Assembly: GCA_028718045.1 (NCBI GenBank)
Contig: JAQUMQ010000002.1
Coordinates: forward strand, 1 to 23,099
Direction: 5' to 3'
Length of the DNA: 23,099 nt
Source: Actinomycetota bacterium
GTDB taxonomy: Bacteria; Actinomycetota; Humimicrobiia; Humimicrobiales; Humimicrobiaceae
Below are positions 15,715 through 23,099 of this stretch, piece by piece. The translations under genes and the position numbers were made by a program. Each line of letters opens with the position of its first letter. Position 1 is the stretch's first letter. The notes beneath the pieces are model-generated. The model made no database searches. It was given only the letters and a program-made list of their open reading frames with translations, and had not been told where the DNA came from.

Positions 15715-15901
15715 TAAAAAATAAAATTAAATAAAAAATAAATTAAAAACTCGATATTTTGCAATGCCGTGTTGATTGCTTACGGTATTTGCATCATGTT
15801 TTAATAAAAAACATGCTTGATTTTACCGTTTTCCAATCGGAAATTTCGAATCGGGAAATATTTCAAACATTGCATTGGCTTGCTAAATTAATCGAATCTT
15901 A
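15715..15901. other. Unassigned spacer between divergent promoters
   Basis: No open reading frame or known RNA is recognisable here. The left third is almost pure A/T. The rest has several small symmetries. CATGTTTT and AAAACATG (15795-15802 and 15808-15815) form an 8-bp hairpin. ACGGTA at 15782-15787 can pair either with TGCCGT at 15765-15770 (one wobble) or with TACCGT at 15824-15829. An imperfect direct repeat, AATCGGAAAT then AATCGGGAAAT, starts at 15835 and 15849. These could be operator sites for either flanking promoter. Confidence 0.5.
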
Positions 15902-15929
15902 TTGACTTTTTGAACTAAAGTTATAAAAT
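15902..15929 (+). promoter_or_regulatory. Probable promoter of the ABC transporter operon
   Basis: TTGACT (15902-15907), a 16-base spacer and TAAAAT (15924-15929) give five of six matches in both hexamers. This would leave a 5' untranslated leader of about 70 bases before the GTG at 16009. A TATAAA two bases earlier would give only a 14-base spacer and is less likely. Confidence 0.5.
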
Positions 15930-15993
15930 TTCATCTTAGCTTGTAATCTAAATATAAGTAAAAGGTCAAAAATAATTCATTTCAGTCATAGAA

Positions 15994-15999
15994 AAGGAG
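15994..15999 (+). promoter_or_regulatory. Shine-Dalgarno deciding the GTG start of the NEW3-domain gene
   Basis: AAGGAG is nine bases before GTG at 16009. An ATG at 16002 is too close to it (two bases) and opens only a ten-codon frame. Confidence 0.7.
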
Positions 16000-16008
16000 T
16001 CATGGAAA

Positions 16009-16881
16009 GTGAGTGTAAAAATACAATTACTTAAAAAATCTTTTTTAATTGTTTCGCTTATAACGGTCATTGCATCTGCATTTTTGTTTCCGAGCATGTT
16101 GTTTGCGGACGACGAAACAACGACGACGGAAATAAAGTCCGAGATTAATTTTGATGTTACTTACCCTGAAATTAAGGCAAAAGCCGGTTCGCAATTTTCA
16201 TTTGCGGCTGACCTTAATTTCATTGGAGCCGAGGAAACAATTTTTAATCTTACAGCGGAAGCTCCGGAAGGATGGTATGTTTCCATCCAACCTTCATACG
16301 AGCAAACAGAGATATCGGCAGTTAAAATGGTTCCAGGCAAAAAAGAAAGTTTGAAATTTGTGGCAATTCCTTTAACCAAACAAGAACCCGGGGACTATAT
16401 AATAAAGATTAAAGCTGCATCCGATACATTGCAAGCGGAAACCGAACTTAAAGCAGTAATAACCGCTACCTATGAGCTTGCATTTACTCCTGCAGGTGGA
16501 CGATATGACACGAAAGCCACTACAGGCAAAGACAATCATTTTGCGGTTCAATTAAAAAATACAGGTTCTGCATCTATAGAAAAAATCACACTTTCATCAA
16601 GCGGACCAGACGGCTGGAAAATAAAGTATAATCCTGACGAAATAGATAAAATCGATGCAGGTAAAACCAAAGATATAGATGTTACTATTTTCCCACCTGA
16701 TAAGACGATAGCCGGTGATTACATGGTTACTTTAAACGTAACAAGCGAAAACAGCAGTCCTAAGATGGAATTAAGGGTTACGGTTCAGACACCTACTATC
16801 TGGGGTTGGGTAGGTATAGGTATAATTGTTATAGTAATCATAGGTGTAGGAATAATATTTGCTAAATTAGGCAGGAGATAA
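16009..16881 (+). CDS. Secreted membrane-anchored NEW3-domain protein (COG1470-like)
   Basis: The 290-residue protein begins with a signal peptide (KK at 9-10, hydrophobic stretch about 12-32, likely cleavage near the LFA-DD junction at 33). It ends with one transmembrane helix (about 266-286) and a short positive tail GRR, so the bulk should face outside and be tethered to the membrane. The middle consists of two beta-sandwich units of the NEW3/alpha-galactosidase-associated type: about 45-150, with APEGWYVSIQPS, and 165-260, with GPDGWKIKYNPDEI and AGDYMVTLNVTS. Such proteins are commonly encoded next to ABC-2 ATPase and permease genes, as here. The ligand is unknown; a role as an extracellular partner of the transporter is inference. 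Confidence 0.8.
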   Translation: MSVKIQLLKKSFLIVSLITVIASAFLFPSMLFADDETTTTEIKSEINFDVTYPEIKAKAGSQFSFAADLNFIGAEETIFNLTAEAPEGWYVSIQPSYEQTEISAVKMVPGKKESLKFVAIPLTKQEPGDYIIKIKAASDTLQAETELKAVITATYELAFTPAGGRYDTKATTGKDNHFAVQLKNTGSASIEKITLSSSGPDGWKIKYNPDEIDKIDAGKTKDIDVTIFPPDKTIAGDYMVTLNVTSENSSPKMELRVTVQTPTIWGWVGIGIIVIVIIGVGIIFAKLGRR

Positions 16882-16927
16882 TTTCAAATAACATTTATTA
16901 TTAATCCAATATCGCAATAGGTTTACT

Positions 16928-17866
16928 ATGGATAATTATATAATCAGTACTAAAAATTTAACTAAGAAATACGGCAATAAAGTTGTTGTTGATAATCTTA
17001 ATCTGAATATTTCAAACGGAGAGATTTATGGGCTGCTTGGGCCTAACGGAGCAGGAAAATCAACAATTATACTTATGTTGCTTGGACTTACCGAACCTAC
17101 TTCGGGAGAACTTTCTGTTTTGGATTTTATTCCAACAAAAGATCCCCTTAAAATAAAAAGGCACACGGGTTATCTGCCCGAAAAGGTCGGATTTTATGAA
17201 GATATGACTTCGGCACAAAATCTTGAGTATACTGCTTTATTAAACGGTATACCGGAAAAGGAAATTCCGCAAAAAATTGATGAATGTCTGGACTTGGTTG
17301 GTTTGAAGAAAGAAAAAAACCGTATCGTTAAGCAATTTTCCAAAGGCATGAAACAAAGACTTGGAATTGCGGATGTTTTGATTAAGGATCCTAAACTGGT
17401 AATATTTGATGAACCGACAGAAGGTCTCGATGTGGAAGTCGCAAACCAAATCCTTGCAACGATTTTAGACTTGAACAAGGAAAGAAACATGACTTTTCTT
17501 ATTTCTTCCCATCAGTTAAATCTTGTCCAAAAAATATGCCATAAAGTAGGAATAATGTCTAATGGAAAACTAATTGGGGAAGGCAATATCTCTGAATTAA
17601 GCAAGAACATATTTGGAGGTCATAAATATCAGATCGAAGTTGAAATCATAGGTGATGCGGAAAAGCTCATCGAAAAAATCAAATCCGTCAAAGGCATAAA
17701 ATCGGTTACTTCAACTGGAAATACTATCCATATAGGAACGGATACCGATTTAAGACAAGATGTTTCAAAGGTAATTACAAATACGGAAGGCATTATTTTA
17801 ACAAAGATGGACATTAAGGACTTCTCTCTCGAAGATGTTTACTTAAACTATTTCAAAGAGGTATAG
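16928..17866 (+). CDS. ABC transporter ATP-binding protein (ABC-2 / DrrA-like family)
   Basis: This is a 312-residue nucleotide-binding subunit. Motifs in order: Walker A GPNGAGKST (38-46), the Q-loop region GYLPEKVGF, where the usual glutamine position is occupied differently (PEK), signature FSKGMKQRL (137-145), Walker B LVIFDEP (157-163) with EGLD, and the switch histidine in SSHQL. After about residue 215 a C-terminal extension contains a small alpha-beta unit (YQIEVEIIGDAEKLIEKIKSV region, then IHIGTD), as in many ABC-2 export ATPases. It lies 46 bp after the NEW3-domain gene and one base before the permease. The substrate cannot be told from sequence; export of a drug, lipid, peptide or polysaccharide is possible. 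Confidence 0.93.
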   Translation: MDNYIISTKNLTKKYGNKVVVDNLNLNISNGEIYGLLGPNGAGKSTIILMLLGLTEPTSGELSVLDFIPTKDPLKIKRHTGYLPEKVGFYEDMTSAQNLEYTALLNGIPEKEIPQKIDECLDLVGLKKEKNRIVKQFSKGMKQRLGIADVLIKDPKLVIFDEPTEGLDVEVANQILATILDLNKERNMTFLISSHQLNLVQKICHKVGIMSNGKLIGEGNISELSKNIFGGHKYQIEVEIIGDAEKLIEKIKSVKGIKSVTSTGNTIHIGTDTDLRQDVSKVITNTEGIILTKMDIKDFSLEDVYLNYFKEV

Positions 17867-17867
17867 G

Positions 17868-18815
17868 ATGAAAAGCGTTCTAACAATTTACAGAAAAGAA
17901 CTTGCTGATTATTTTGGCAGCAAAAAGTTTTTAATTTTACTTGGCCTTGTTTATCTTACGGGGCTTACTTCAATTTACGTTTCGATACAGAATATCAGGG
18001 CTGCTGCGCAATCATCGACAGACGCATTCGTATTCTTAAAGTTATTTACCACATCAGGAGATGTTTTGCCATCTTTCTTGTATTTTTTAAGTTTTTTCAT
18101 TCCGATAATGGGAATCGTATTCGGTTTCGATGCGATAAACAGTGAGAGAAACTCGAAAAACCTGAGCAGACTTCTTTCCCAACCCATCTACAGGGATAGC
18201 ATAATAAATGGCAAATTCCTTGCCGGTATTACAACGATGGCAATAATAATAAGCAGCATAATAATGATTATAGCAGGGATAGGTCTTCGTGTTATCGGAG
18301 TTCCGCCGAATTCAGAGGAAATACTGAGAATACTTATTTTTATATTCATTTGCGTTTGTTATGGTACATTCTGGATGGCGCTTTCCATGTTGTTTTCGGT
18401 AGTAATGGACAAAACGGCAACATCTATTCTTACCGCAATTGCAATATGGATCTTTTTCTTCTTCTTTATCCAGATTATTGCAAGCGCAATAGCAAATGCG
18501 GTCGCACCGGTAAGCAGCAGTGCAACTCTCGCAACACAAATAAAGAATTTCAGCGTTGACATCGGAATAAAAAGGATTTCACCTGCTTATCTGTTTACCG
18601 AATCAATCACCGTACTTTTGGTGCCAAGCGGAAGTCAGTTGTTTTTAAGAGCTGTTACAACTGCCGACATCTCAAAAATGATTCTCAGCCCTTTGTCGCT
18701 TGGGCAAAGCCTTGTCCAAGTTTGGCCTCAAATAGTTGTTATCATTGCTTTGGCGATAATATGTTTTGCAATATCTTACATAGTGTTCATAAAACAGGAA
18801 ATAAGATCAACATAA
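17868..18815 (+). CDS. ABC-2 type transporter permease
   Basis: The 315-residue integral membrane protein has about six hydrophobic segments, roughly at 20-40, 65-90, 118-140, 148-178, 182-212 and 285-308. Between helices 2 and 3 is the cytoplasmic pattern FGFDAINSERNSKNLSRLLSQPIYRDSIINGK, typical of ABC-2/NosY-like permeases, in which an ERxxxTLxxLLSxPI-type element contacts the ATPase. Its ATG lies one base after the ATPase stop, with GAGG in the last codons of that gene serving as ribosome-binding site, so the two subunits are coupled. The gene is followed by a strong bidirectional terminator. Confidence 0.9.
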   Translation: MKSVLTIYRKELADYFGSKKFLILLGLVYLTGLTSIYVSIQNIRAAAQSSTDAFVFLKLFTTSGDVLPSFLYFLSFFIPIMGIVFGFDAINSERNSKNLSRLLSQPIYRDSIINGKFLAGITTMAIIISSIIMIIAGIGLRVIGVPPNSEEILRILIFIFICVCYGTFWMALSMLFSVVMDKTATSILTAIAIWIFFFFFIQIIASAIANAVAPVSSSATLATQIKNFSVDIGIKRISPAYLFTESITVLLVPSGSQLFLRAVTTADISKMILSPLSLGQSLVQVWPQIVVIIALAIICFAISYIVFIKQEIRST

Positions 18816-18857
18816 ACCGCCTTTAAAAGATGTTTTAGGCATATAAAATATAAACAA

Positions 18858-18897
18858 AAAAGCTGGTATATAACAATATACCAGCTTTTGTTTTTTT
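18858..18897. terminator. Bidirectional intrinsic terminator
   Basis: AAAAGCTGGTATAT and ATATACCAGCTTTT form a 14-bp perfect stem around the loop AACA. On the plus strand a run of seven T follows after one G. On the minus strand a T run also follows. It therefore serves the ABC transporter genes from the left and the DUF211 gene from the right, which converge here. Confidence 0.9.
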
Positions 18898-18994
18898 GAT
18901 ATACCTCATTAATTAAATAAAAGAAAATAATTTATCGTATTAAAAACCTCAATTAGTTTATTTTTAAAAAAAAATATAAAATCAAAACAATATA

Positions 18995-19282
18995 TCAATC
19001 CTGTTGTGTTGCAACTTCTTCAATCAAGTTGGTCCCTGCGGATACCTTATCCACGCTGTGTATTGAAGCACCAAACTGTATTATTATTCTTTCCACCTCT
19101 TCAAAATTGATGGAAAATCCTTCGAGGGTTATCTTGACATTTTCAACCTTCTGATCCATCTCGGTCAAAGAGATATCAACACCGTCAATTCCTATTAAAT
19201 CTGCAAGTTGAGTAGCGAGTTCCAATAAATTAGGAGTATGCGGTTTTAAAACATCCAGCACAATCCTTCTTATGCTAGCCAA
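18995..19282 (-). CDS. DUF211 family protein
   Basis: The 95-residue protein closely follows the DUF211 pattern: an N-terminal IRRIVLDVLKPHTPNLLELA, then LADLIGIDGVDISLTEMD, VENVKITLEG, INFEEVERIIIQFGASIHSVDKVSAG. The predicted fold is a compact ferredoxin-like alpha-beta unit. The family is known mainly from archaea and has no established function, so none is given. Translation is taken from TTG at 19282, because AAAGGAG lies eight bases upstream; the in-frame GTG at 19291 shares its G with that Shine-Dalgarno and cannot use it. It is read in the same direction as rluD, 137 bp downstream of it, and is closed by the bidirectional terminator. Confidence 0.85.
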   Translation of the reverse strand: MASIRRIVLDVLKPHTPNLLELATQLADLIGIDGVDISLTEMDQKVENVKITLEGFSINFEEVERIIIQFGASIHSVDKVSAGTNLIEEVATQQD

Positions 19283-19290
19283 AAAAATCA

Positions 19291-19297
19291 CTCCTTT
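19291..19297 (-). promoter_or_regulatory. Shine-Dalgarno deciding the TTG start of the DUF211 gene
   Basis: AAAGGAG on the minus strand is eight bases from TTG at 19282. It overlaps the alternative GTG, which argues against the longer frame. Confidence 0.75.
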
Positions 19298-19345
19298 GTT
19301 CTTTTGAAATTAATTAAATCGATACCTAAAAAAACAACTGTTTAA

Positions 19346-19374
19346 ATTATATAATAAACTTAAAAAATAATCAT
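19346..19374 (-). promoter_or_regulatory. Possible promoter of the DUF211 gene
   Basis: A perfect -10 hexamer TATAAT lies on the minus strand 64 bases before the TTG start. The -35 hexamer at 17-bp spacing is weak (ATGATT, three of six). No terminator is visible between rluD and this point, so the gene could also be read from the rluD transcript. Confidence 0.35.
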
Positions 19375-19419
19375 GTTTGTAAAAAACCGGATTACGTTAA
19401 ATTTTTTGTGTAAATTCTT

Positions 19420-20373
19420 TCAAAGGCTTTGCCTTCCAACTTTTTCCAAACATCGTCGCAAATCCATCGGAAGCGGATCATTTAAATCGATTTCGATACC
19501 GCTTATTGGATGACTAAAGGTAATCGCTCTGGCATGCAAAAATTGCCTTCTTAAACCGATTTCTTTTGCTATCTTTTTAGTTTCCTTGTTTCCGTAATCC
19601 CTATCTCCCACAATCGGATGATTTATATAGCTAAAATGAACTCTTATTTGATGGGTTCTGCCTGTTTTCGGATGTGCTTCAACAAGAGCGCACTTATCGA
19701 ATTGACTTATGACTTTGAAATTTGTAAGCGATTCTCTGCCTTTAATAGTTATACTCATTTTTTTTCTTTCTTTGAGTGAACGTCCTATAGGCATATTAAT
19801 TACTCCTCCCGATTCCTGAAAACTTCCAAGAACCAGCGCATCATATGTTTTTTTTACCAACCTATGCTTGAATTTTTCCAAGAAAGCCAAGTATGTTTTT
19901 TCATCTTTTGCAACAACTATTATTCCGGAAGTATCTTTATCCAGCCTATGAACGATTCCGTTTCTTAAGCTTCCTCCGATCCCCCGTAACTTTTTATCAT
20001 GATTAATCAATGCATTAACCAAAGTATTATCATAATGGCCAGGTGCGGGATGAACAACAATGCCAGCATCTTTCGATACTGCCAAAAAATACTCATCTTC
20101 ATATATTATTCTTAATTTAATATCCTCGGCTTTGGGTTCGCATTGACATGCCGGCAAATCGTCACCACCATCTATTTCTATAGTTTCGCTGCCCTTTAAA
20201 ATATAATTTTTTGAAACGACAAATCCCGAGGATCTTATTTTGCCAGAGCTTGCCAGTTTCTGTATCTTATTGCGGGAAATACCTAAATTTTTGTCATATA
20301 AAAATTTATCGATTCTTAAACCTTTGTCTTTAAGACCGGCATAAAATAATGTCTTGCTACTTTTTTCTTCCAT
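19420..20373 (-). CDS. rluD: RluD-type 23S rRNA pseudouridine synthase
   Basis: Proteins of the RluA/RluD family isomerise specific uridines of 23S rRNA (positions in helix 69 for RluD proper) to pseudouridine. The 317-residue sequence has an S4 RNA-binding domain at about 18-75 (RIDKFLYDKNLGISRNKIQKLASSGKI), then the catalytic domain with HRLDKDTSG at 142-150, where Asp145 is the catalytic aspartate, and KTGRTHQIRVHF followed by HPIVGDRDYG. The placement immediately after lspA (22 bp) is widely conserved in Gram-positive bacteria. The exact uridine targets cannot be deduced, so the symbol denotes the subfamily. No Shine-Dalgarno is evident before the ATG. Confidence 0.9.
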   Translation of the reverse strand: MEEKSSKTLFYAGLKDKGLRIDKFLYDKNLGISRNKIQKLASSGKIRSSGFVVSKNYILKGSETIEIDGGDDLPACQCEPKAEDIKLRIIYEDEYFLAVSKDAGIVVHPAPGHYDNTLVNALINHDKKLRGIGGSLRNGIVHRLDKDTSGIIVVAKDEKTYLAFLEKFKHRLVKKTYDALVLGSFQESGGVINMPIGRSLKERKKMSITIKGRESLTNFKVISQFDKCALVEAHPKTGRTHQIRVHFSYINHPIVGDRDYGNKETKKIAKEIGLRRQFLHARAITFSHPISGIEIDLNDPLPMDLRRCLEKVGRQSL

Positions 20374-20395
20374 TATATTTCATGAATAAATTACT

Positions 20396-20926
20396 TTATT
20401 TTTTCTTTTTGCCATGCTTGCTGTCTTTTATAAAATAATTTTTAATAATTATTACCAGCAAAATAAAAAACCCTATGTTGATGAAACTGTCAGCTCCGTT
20501 AAACACAGCAAAATGAACGACATATATAAAATCGGTTACTTCTCTTACGAAATACCTGTCGAATAAGTTGCCGATGGCACCACCGAGAATTAAACCGAGT
20601 GCGAGGTTGTAAGTAAAAGAATTTAAATTTAAAGTTGCTTTTAAAAATATTATTAAAACTATAGCTATCACCGATATAACGATAAATACGTTTATCTTGC
20701 CTTGAAAAATTCCAAAAGCTGCTCCGCTGTTCTTTATGTGAGTCAAATATAAAAAATTAGGTATCAGTTGAATCTGGCTATCCAAAGGTATGAATCTGAC
20801 AACAAGGTATTTGGTAATTTGATCAACAACGATTGCAAATATCGCACATATCGCAAATAACAAATCGAGTTTAAATTGCTTTATATTATAATTAAAATAT
20901 TTATTCTTTATTTTATCGTTTTGCAT
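20396..20926 (-). CDS. lspA: Lipoprotein signal peptidase (signal peptidase II)
   Basis: LspA removes signal peptides from diacylglyceryl-modified prolipoproteins in the cytoplasmic membrane. The 176 residues contain four hydrophobic helices (about 22-42, 73-95, 105-120, 147-163). The aspartyl-protease dyad is visible as Asp132 in VTDFIYV and Asp146 in FNGADSFINIG, together with NSGAAFGIF (66-74) and GGAIGNLFDR (115-124). The N-terminus is longer and more basic than usual (about 18 residues before helix 1), and the tail ends in a run of lysines. There is no obvious ribosome-binding site. It lies between ileS and rluD in the common order. Confidence 0.96.
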   Translation of the reverse strand: MQNDKIKNKYFNYNIKQFKLDLLFAICAIFAIVVDQITKYLVVRFIPLDSQIQLIPNFLYLTHIKNSGAAFGIFQGKINVFIVISVIAIVLIIFLKATLNLNSFTYNLALGLILGGAIGNLFDRYFVREVTDFIYVVHFAVFNGADSFINIGFFILLVIIIKNYFIKDSKHGKKKK

Positions 20927-21000
20927 GTTTAATTGTCATTTGATAAGTATATGGTTTAATGTATTTGAAAAATGCATGCCAGGCAATGTACTTGAACGTT

Positions 21001-23097
21001 TTATTCAATTATTTTTAGACCTATTTTTATTTGACTGTTTTGTATTTTAATTTCTTTTATGAACAAATCCTGCTTCATATCAAAATCCAGAATTTTACTT
21101 AATGTCTCTTTTTTGATGAATTCGATATTGTCGAAAATGATTTTTTGCGCTTTTTCGTCGGAGCTTATATGCGTCTCAATAATATTTTCGATTTCAAAAT
21201 TTGCTTCTTTTCTTATATTTTGAATATGGTGTATGAGTTCTCTGCAAAACCCTTCATTTATTAGCTCCTCCGAAATCTCTGTATCGAGTCCGATAGTAAT
21301 TTCTCCATCGCTTTCAACGCTTAATCCTTTTCTGTCCGCTGCTTCGACTAAAACCTCCTCGGCAAGAAGCTCGATCTTGTTTTCATTGCAAATTATACAA
21401 ATACTTTTATTATTTTTCACCTTAAGAGCAATTTGTATCGGATTTTCGTTTAAAAGAGTATCTCTTATTACCGGTAACAAAGAGCCGTATTTAGGTCCCA
21501 AAAGCTTCAAGTTTGGTTTTATATTATAAGAAACAAGATCTTCCAAGTCATTTGCAAAACTAATTTTTTTAACGTTAAGCTCCTCTGCTATAATTTCGCT
21601 AAAATGATTTATTGCATCGATTTTTTCGTTGTCTTTTCCAACATAAATAATAGCTCCGGAAAGCGGTTGGCGGATTTTTATGTTTATTTTGCTTCTAACG
21701 GATCGTCCGAGACTTACGACTTTTCTTGCGATATCCATTTTATAATTTAAATCCATGTCGATATTCGATTCGACAAAATCTGGGAATTTTTCAAGATGAA
21801 CACTTTCATACCCCGTATTCAAACTTCCGGTAAGATTTTTATATATCTCTTCGCTGATAAAAGGAACATAAGGGGCACAAAGCTTTGAAAGAGTCAACAG
21901 GCATTCATACAATGTTTTATATGCGCTTATTTTATCCTTGTCTTCTTCGCTTTTCCAGAATCTCCTTCTGCATCTTCTGACATACCAGTTCGAAAGATTA
22001 TCCACAAAGTCCTGGATAAGCCTTCCGCTGTCCGTTACGTTAAACGCTTCGAGGAATTCGTCTACTTTTTTGACGGTTATGTTAAGCTCAGATATAATCC
22101 ATCTGTCAATCTCATATCTTTCTTTAACGGGAAGATCGTATTTTAAAGGATTTACGTTATCTATATTTGCATAAATAACGAAAAAGGAATAAGTATTCCA
22201 TAATGTCAGCAGAAATTTTCTTATAACCTCGTCTACTCCTTTTATCGAAAAATTTTTTGGAAGCCATGGTGAAACGGATGTAAAAAGATACCATCTTAAG
22301 GCATCTGCACCTTGCTTGTCTAAAACATCCCAAGGTTTTATGATATTGCCTTTAGATTTACTCATCTTTTGTCCATATTCATCATTGATTAAACCAAGAC
22401 AAAGAACGTTTTTATAGCATGATTTTCCAAACAACATAGTCGAAATCGCCATTAATGTGTAAAACCACCCTCTTGTCTGATCAATTGCTTCACAAATAAA
22501 ATCAGCGGGAAAACTTTCATCAAACAATTCTTTATTTTCAAATGGATAATGGTACTGTGCATAAGGCATCGAGCCTGAATCAAACCATACATCTATTACT
22601 TCCGGAGTTCTTGTCATTTCTGCTCCGCAAATTTTACATTTTATCTTGATGTCGTCAACAAAAGGTTTGTGTAAATCTAAATTGTCGGGAACGTTTTCCG
22701 TAAGTTTTTTTAATTCTTCGATGCTGCCTATGCATATTTTGTGGCCATTTTTATCTTGCCATATCGGAAGCGGAGTTCCCCAGTATCTTTCTCTTGTAAG
22801 CGCCCAATCAATATTGTTTTCAAGCCATTTTCCATATCTGCCATTTTTTATATGTTCCGGATACCAGTTGACATCTTTATTGGAATCGATTAAGTCTTTC
22901 TTTATGTCTGATGTTTTTATATACCAGCTTTTTTTAGCATAATAAATAAGTCTGCTGTCGCACCTCCAGCAATGAGGATATGAATGCAGCATTTTTTGAA
23001 TCTTGAATAAAAGATTGTGATCTTTTAGATCATCGACGACAAGAGGATTTGCTTGCGATATTGATAATCCGCCAAACTTTTCAACATCATCCTTGAA
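21001..23097 (-). CDS. ileS: Isoleucyl-tRNA synthetase, type 2 (5' end outside window)
   Basis: IleRS charges tRNA-Ile with isoleucine. The visible C-terminal 698 residues remain open to the right edge; the HIGH motif and most of the editing domain are beyond it. Seen here are SYPHCWRCDSRLIYYAKKSWYI, a second CxxC in KCKICGAEM that with CWRC suggests a zinc site, VIDVWFDSGSMPYAQYHYPFE, the class I signature QKMSKSKGN near position 22360, and the tRNA-binding part with SLGRSVRSKINIKIRQPLS. These patterns and the absence of a C-terminal CPRCW-type zinc finger point to the eukaryote-like type 2 enzyme, common in actinobacteria and, as a group, often less sensitive to mupirocin. The last point is family knowledge, not shown here. 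Confidence 0.95.
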   Translation of the reverse strand, partial: FKDDVEKFGGLSISQANPLVVDDLKDHNLLFKIQKMLHSYPHCWRCDSRLIYYAKKSWYIKTSDIKKDLIDSNKDVNWYPEHIKNGRYGKWLENNIDWALTRERYWGTPLPIWQDKNGHKICIGSIEELKKLTENVPDNLDLHKPFVDDIKIKCKICGAEMTRTPEVIDVWFDSGSMPYAQYHYPFENKELFDESFPADFICEAIDQTRGWFYTLMAISTMLFGKSCYKNVLCLGLINDEYGQKMSKSKGNIIKPWDVLDKQGADALRWYLFTSVSPWLPKNFSIKGVDEVIRKFLLTLWNTYSFFVIYANIDNVNPLKYDLPVKERYEIDRWIISELNITVKKVDEFLEAFNVTDSGRLIQDFVDNLSNWYVRRCRRRFWKSEEDKDKISAYKTLYECLLTLSKLCAPYVPFISEEIYKNLTGSLNTGYESVHLEKFPDFVESNIDMDLNYKMDIARKVVSLGRSVRSKINIKIRQPLSGAIIYVGKDNEKIDAINHFSEIIAEELNVKKISFANDLEDLVSYNIKPNLKLLGPKYGSLLPVIRDTLLNENPIQIALKVKNNKSICIICNENKIELLAEEVLVEAADRKGLSVESDGEITIGLDTEISEELINEGFCRELIHHIQNIRKEANFEIENIIETHISSDEKAQKIIFDNIEFIKKETLSKILDFDMKQDLFIKEIKIQNSQIKIGLKIIE

Positions 23098-23099
23098 AT

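Noticed and set aside
16002..16034. ATG only two bases after AAGGAG, opening a ten-codon frame
   Set aside because: The spacing is too short for initiation, the frame stops at once, and the overlapping GTG at 16009 opens the 290-residue protein.
18312..18562. Several minus-strand frames opposite the permease gene, one with many cysteines
   Set aside because: They are reverse-complement shadows of the hydrophobic permease coding sequence and lack start signals.

Overview
The window is an AT-rich bacterial chromosome segment made almost entirely of recognisable genes, with no mobile element, CRISPR array, rRNA or tRNA that I can see. The best lineage clue is a mihF-type gene (actinobacterial integration host factor) placed directly upstream of gmk-rpoZ-coaBC-metK-priA, which is the classic actinobacterial gene order. 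An ileS-lspA-rluD cluster with a type 2 isoleucyl-tRNA synthetase agrees with this. Base composition and some pyrimidine genes are unlike well-known high-GC actinobacteria, so my inference is an uncultured low-GC actinobacterial lineage or a close relative; I cannot name it.

Positions 1-15714, all minus strand, hold one long gene series read from right to left: a promoter and PyrR-type attenuator, then pyrR, pyrB, pyrC, carA, carB, pyrK, pyrD, pyrF, pyrE, mihF, gmk, rpoZ, coaBC, metK and the 5' half of priA. The first nine genes encode all six steps from bicarbonate and glutamine to UMP plus the regulator. They have the Bacillus subtilis order, but without a uracil permease. The next genes supply a nucleoid protein, GMP kinase, the RNA polymerase omega subunit, coenzyme A synthesis, S-adenosylmethionine synthesis and replication restart. 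Many junctions overlap or nearly touch (for example gmk/rpoZ ATGA, rpoZ/coaBC, carB/pyrK TAA-ATG, pyrK/pyrD, pyrF/pyrE), which suggests translational coupling.

Positions 15489-16008 are a divergent intergenic region. Its left part is the pyr leader: a 17-bp-spaced sigma-70-like promoter, a 14-base PyrR-binding loop that fits the consensus as I remember it, and a strong 14-bp terminator hairpin with eight U. Its right part has a probable promoter for the plus-strand genes. Between the two lie nested inverted repeats that I cannot assign.

Positions 16009-18815 (plus strand) encode a three-gene ABC-2 export-type system: a secreted, membrane-anchored NEW3-domain protein, an ATPase and a permease. 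A bidirectional terminator separates them from the minus-strand genes to the right. Positions 18995-23099 (minus strand) contain ileS (5' end outside the window), lspA and rluD, followed by a small DUF211 gene of a family best known from archaea.

Several starts differ from the longest reading frame because a good Shine-Dalgarno sequence points elsewhere: pyrE (ATG at 5640), pyrD (TTG at 7357) and the DUF211 gene (TTG at 19282). Nothing here is clearly a new system. The points most worth checking are the pyr attenuator, the DUF211 gene, the ABC trio and the unexplained structure in the divergent intergenic region.
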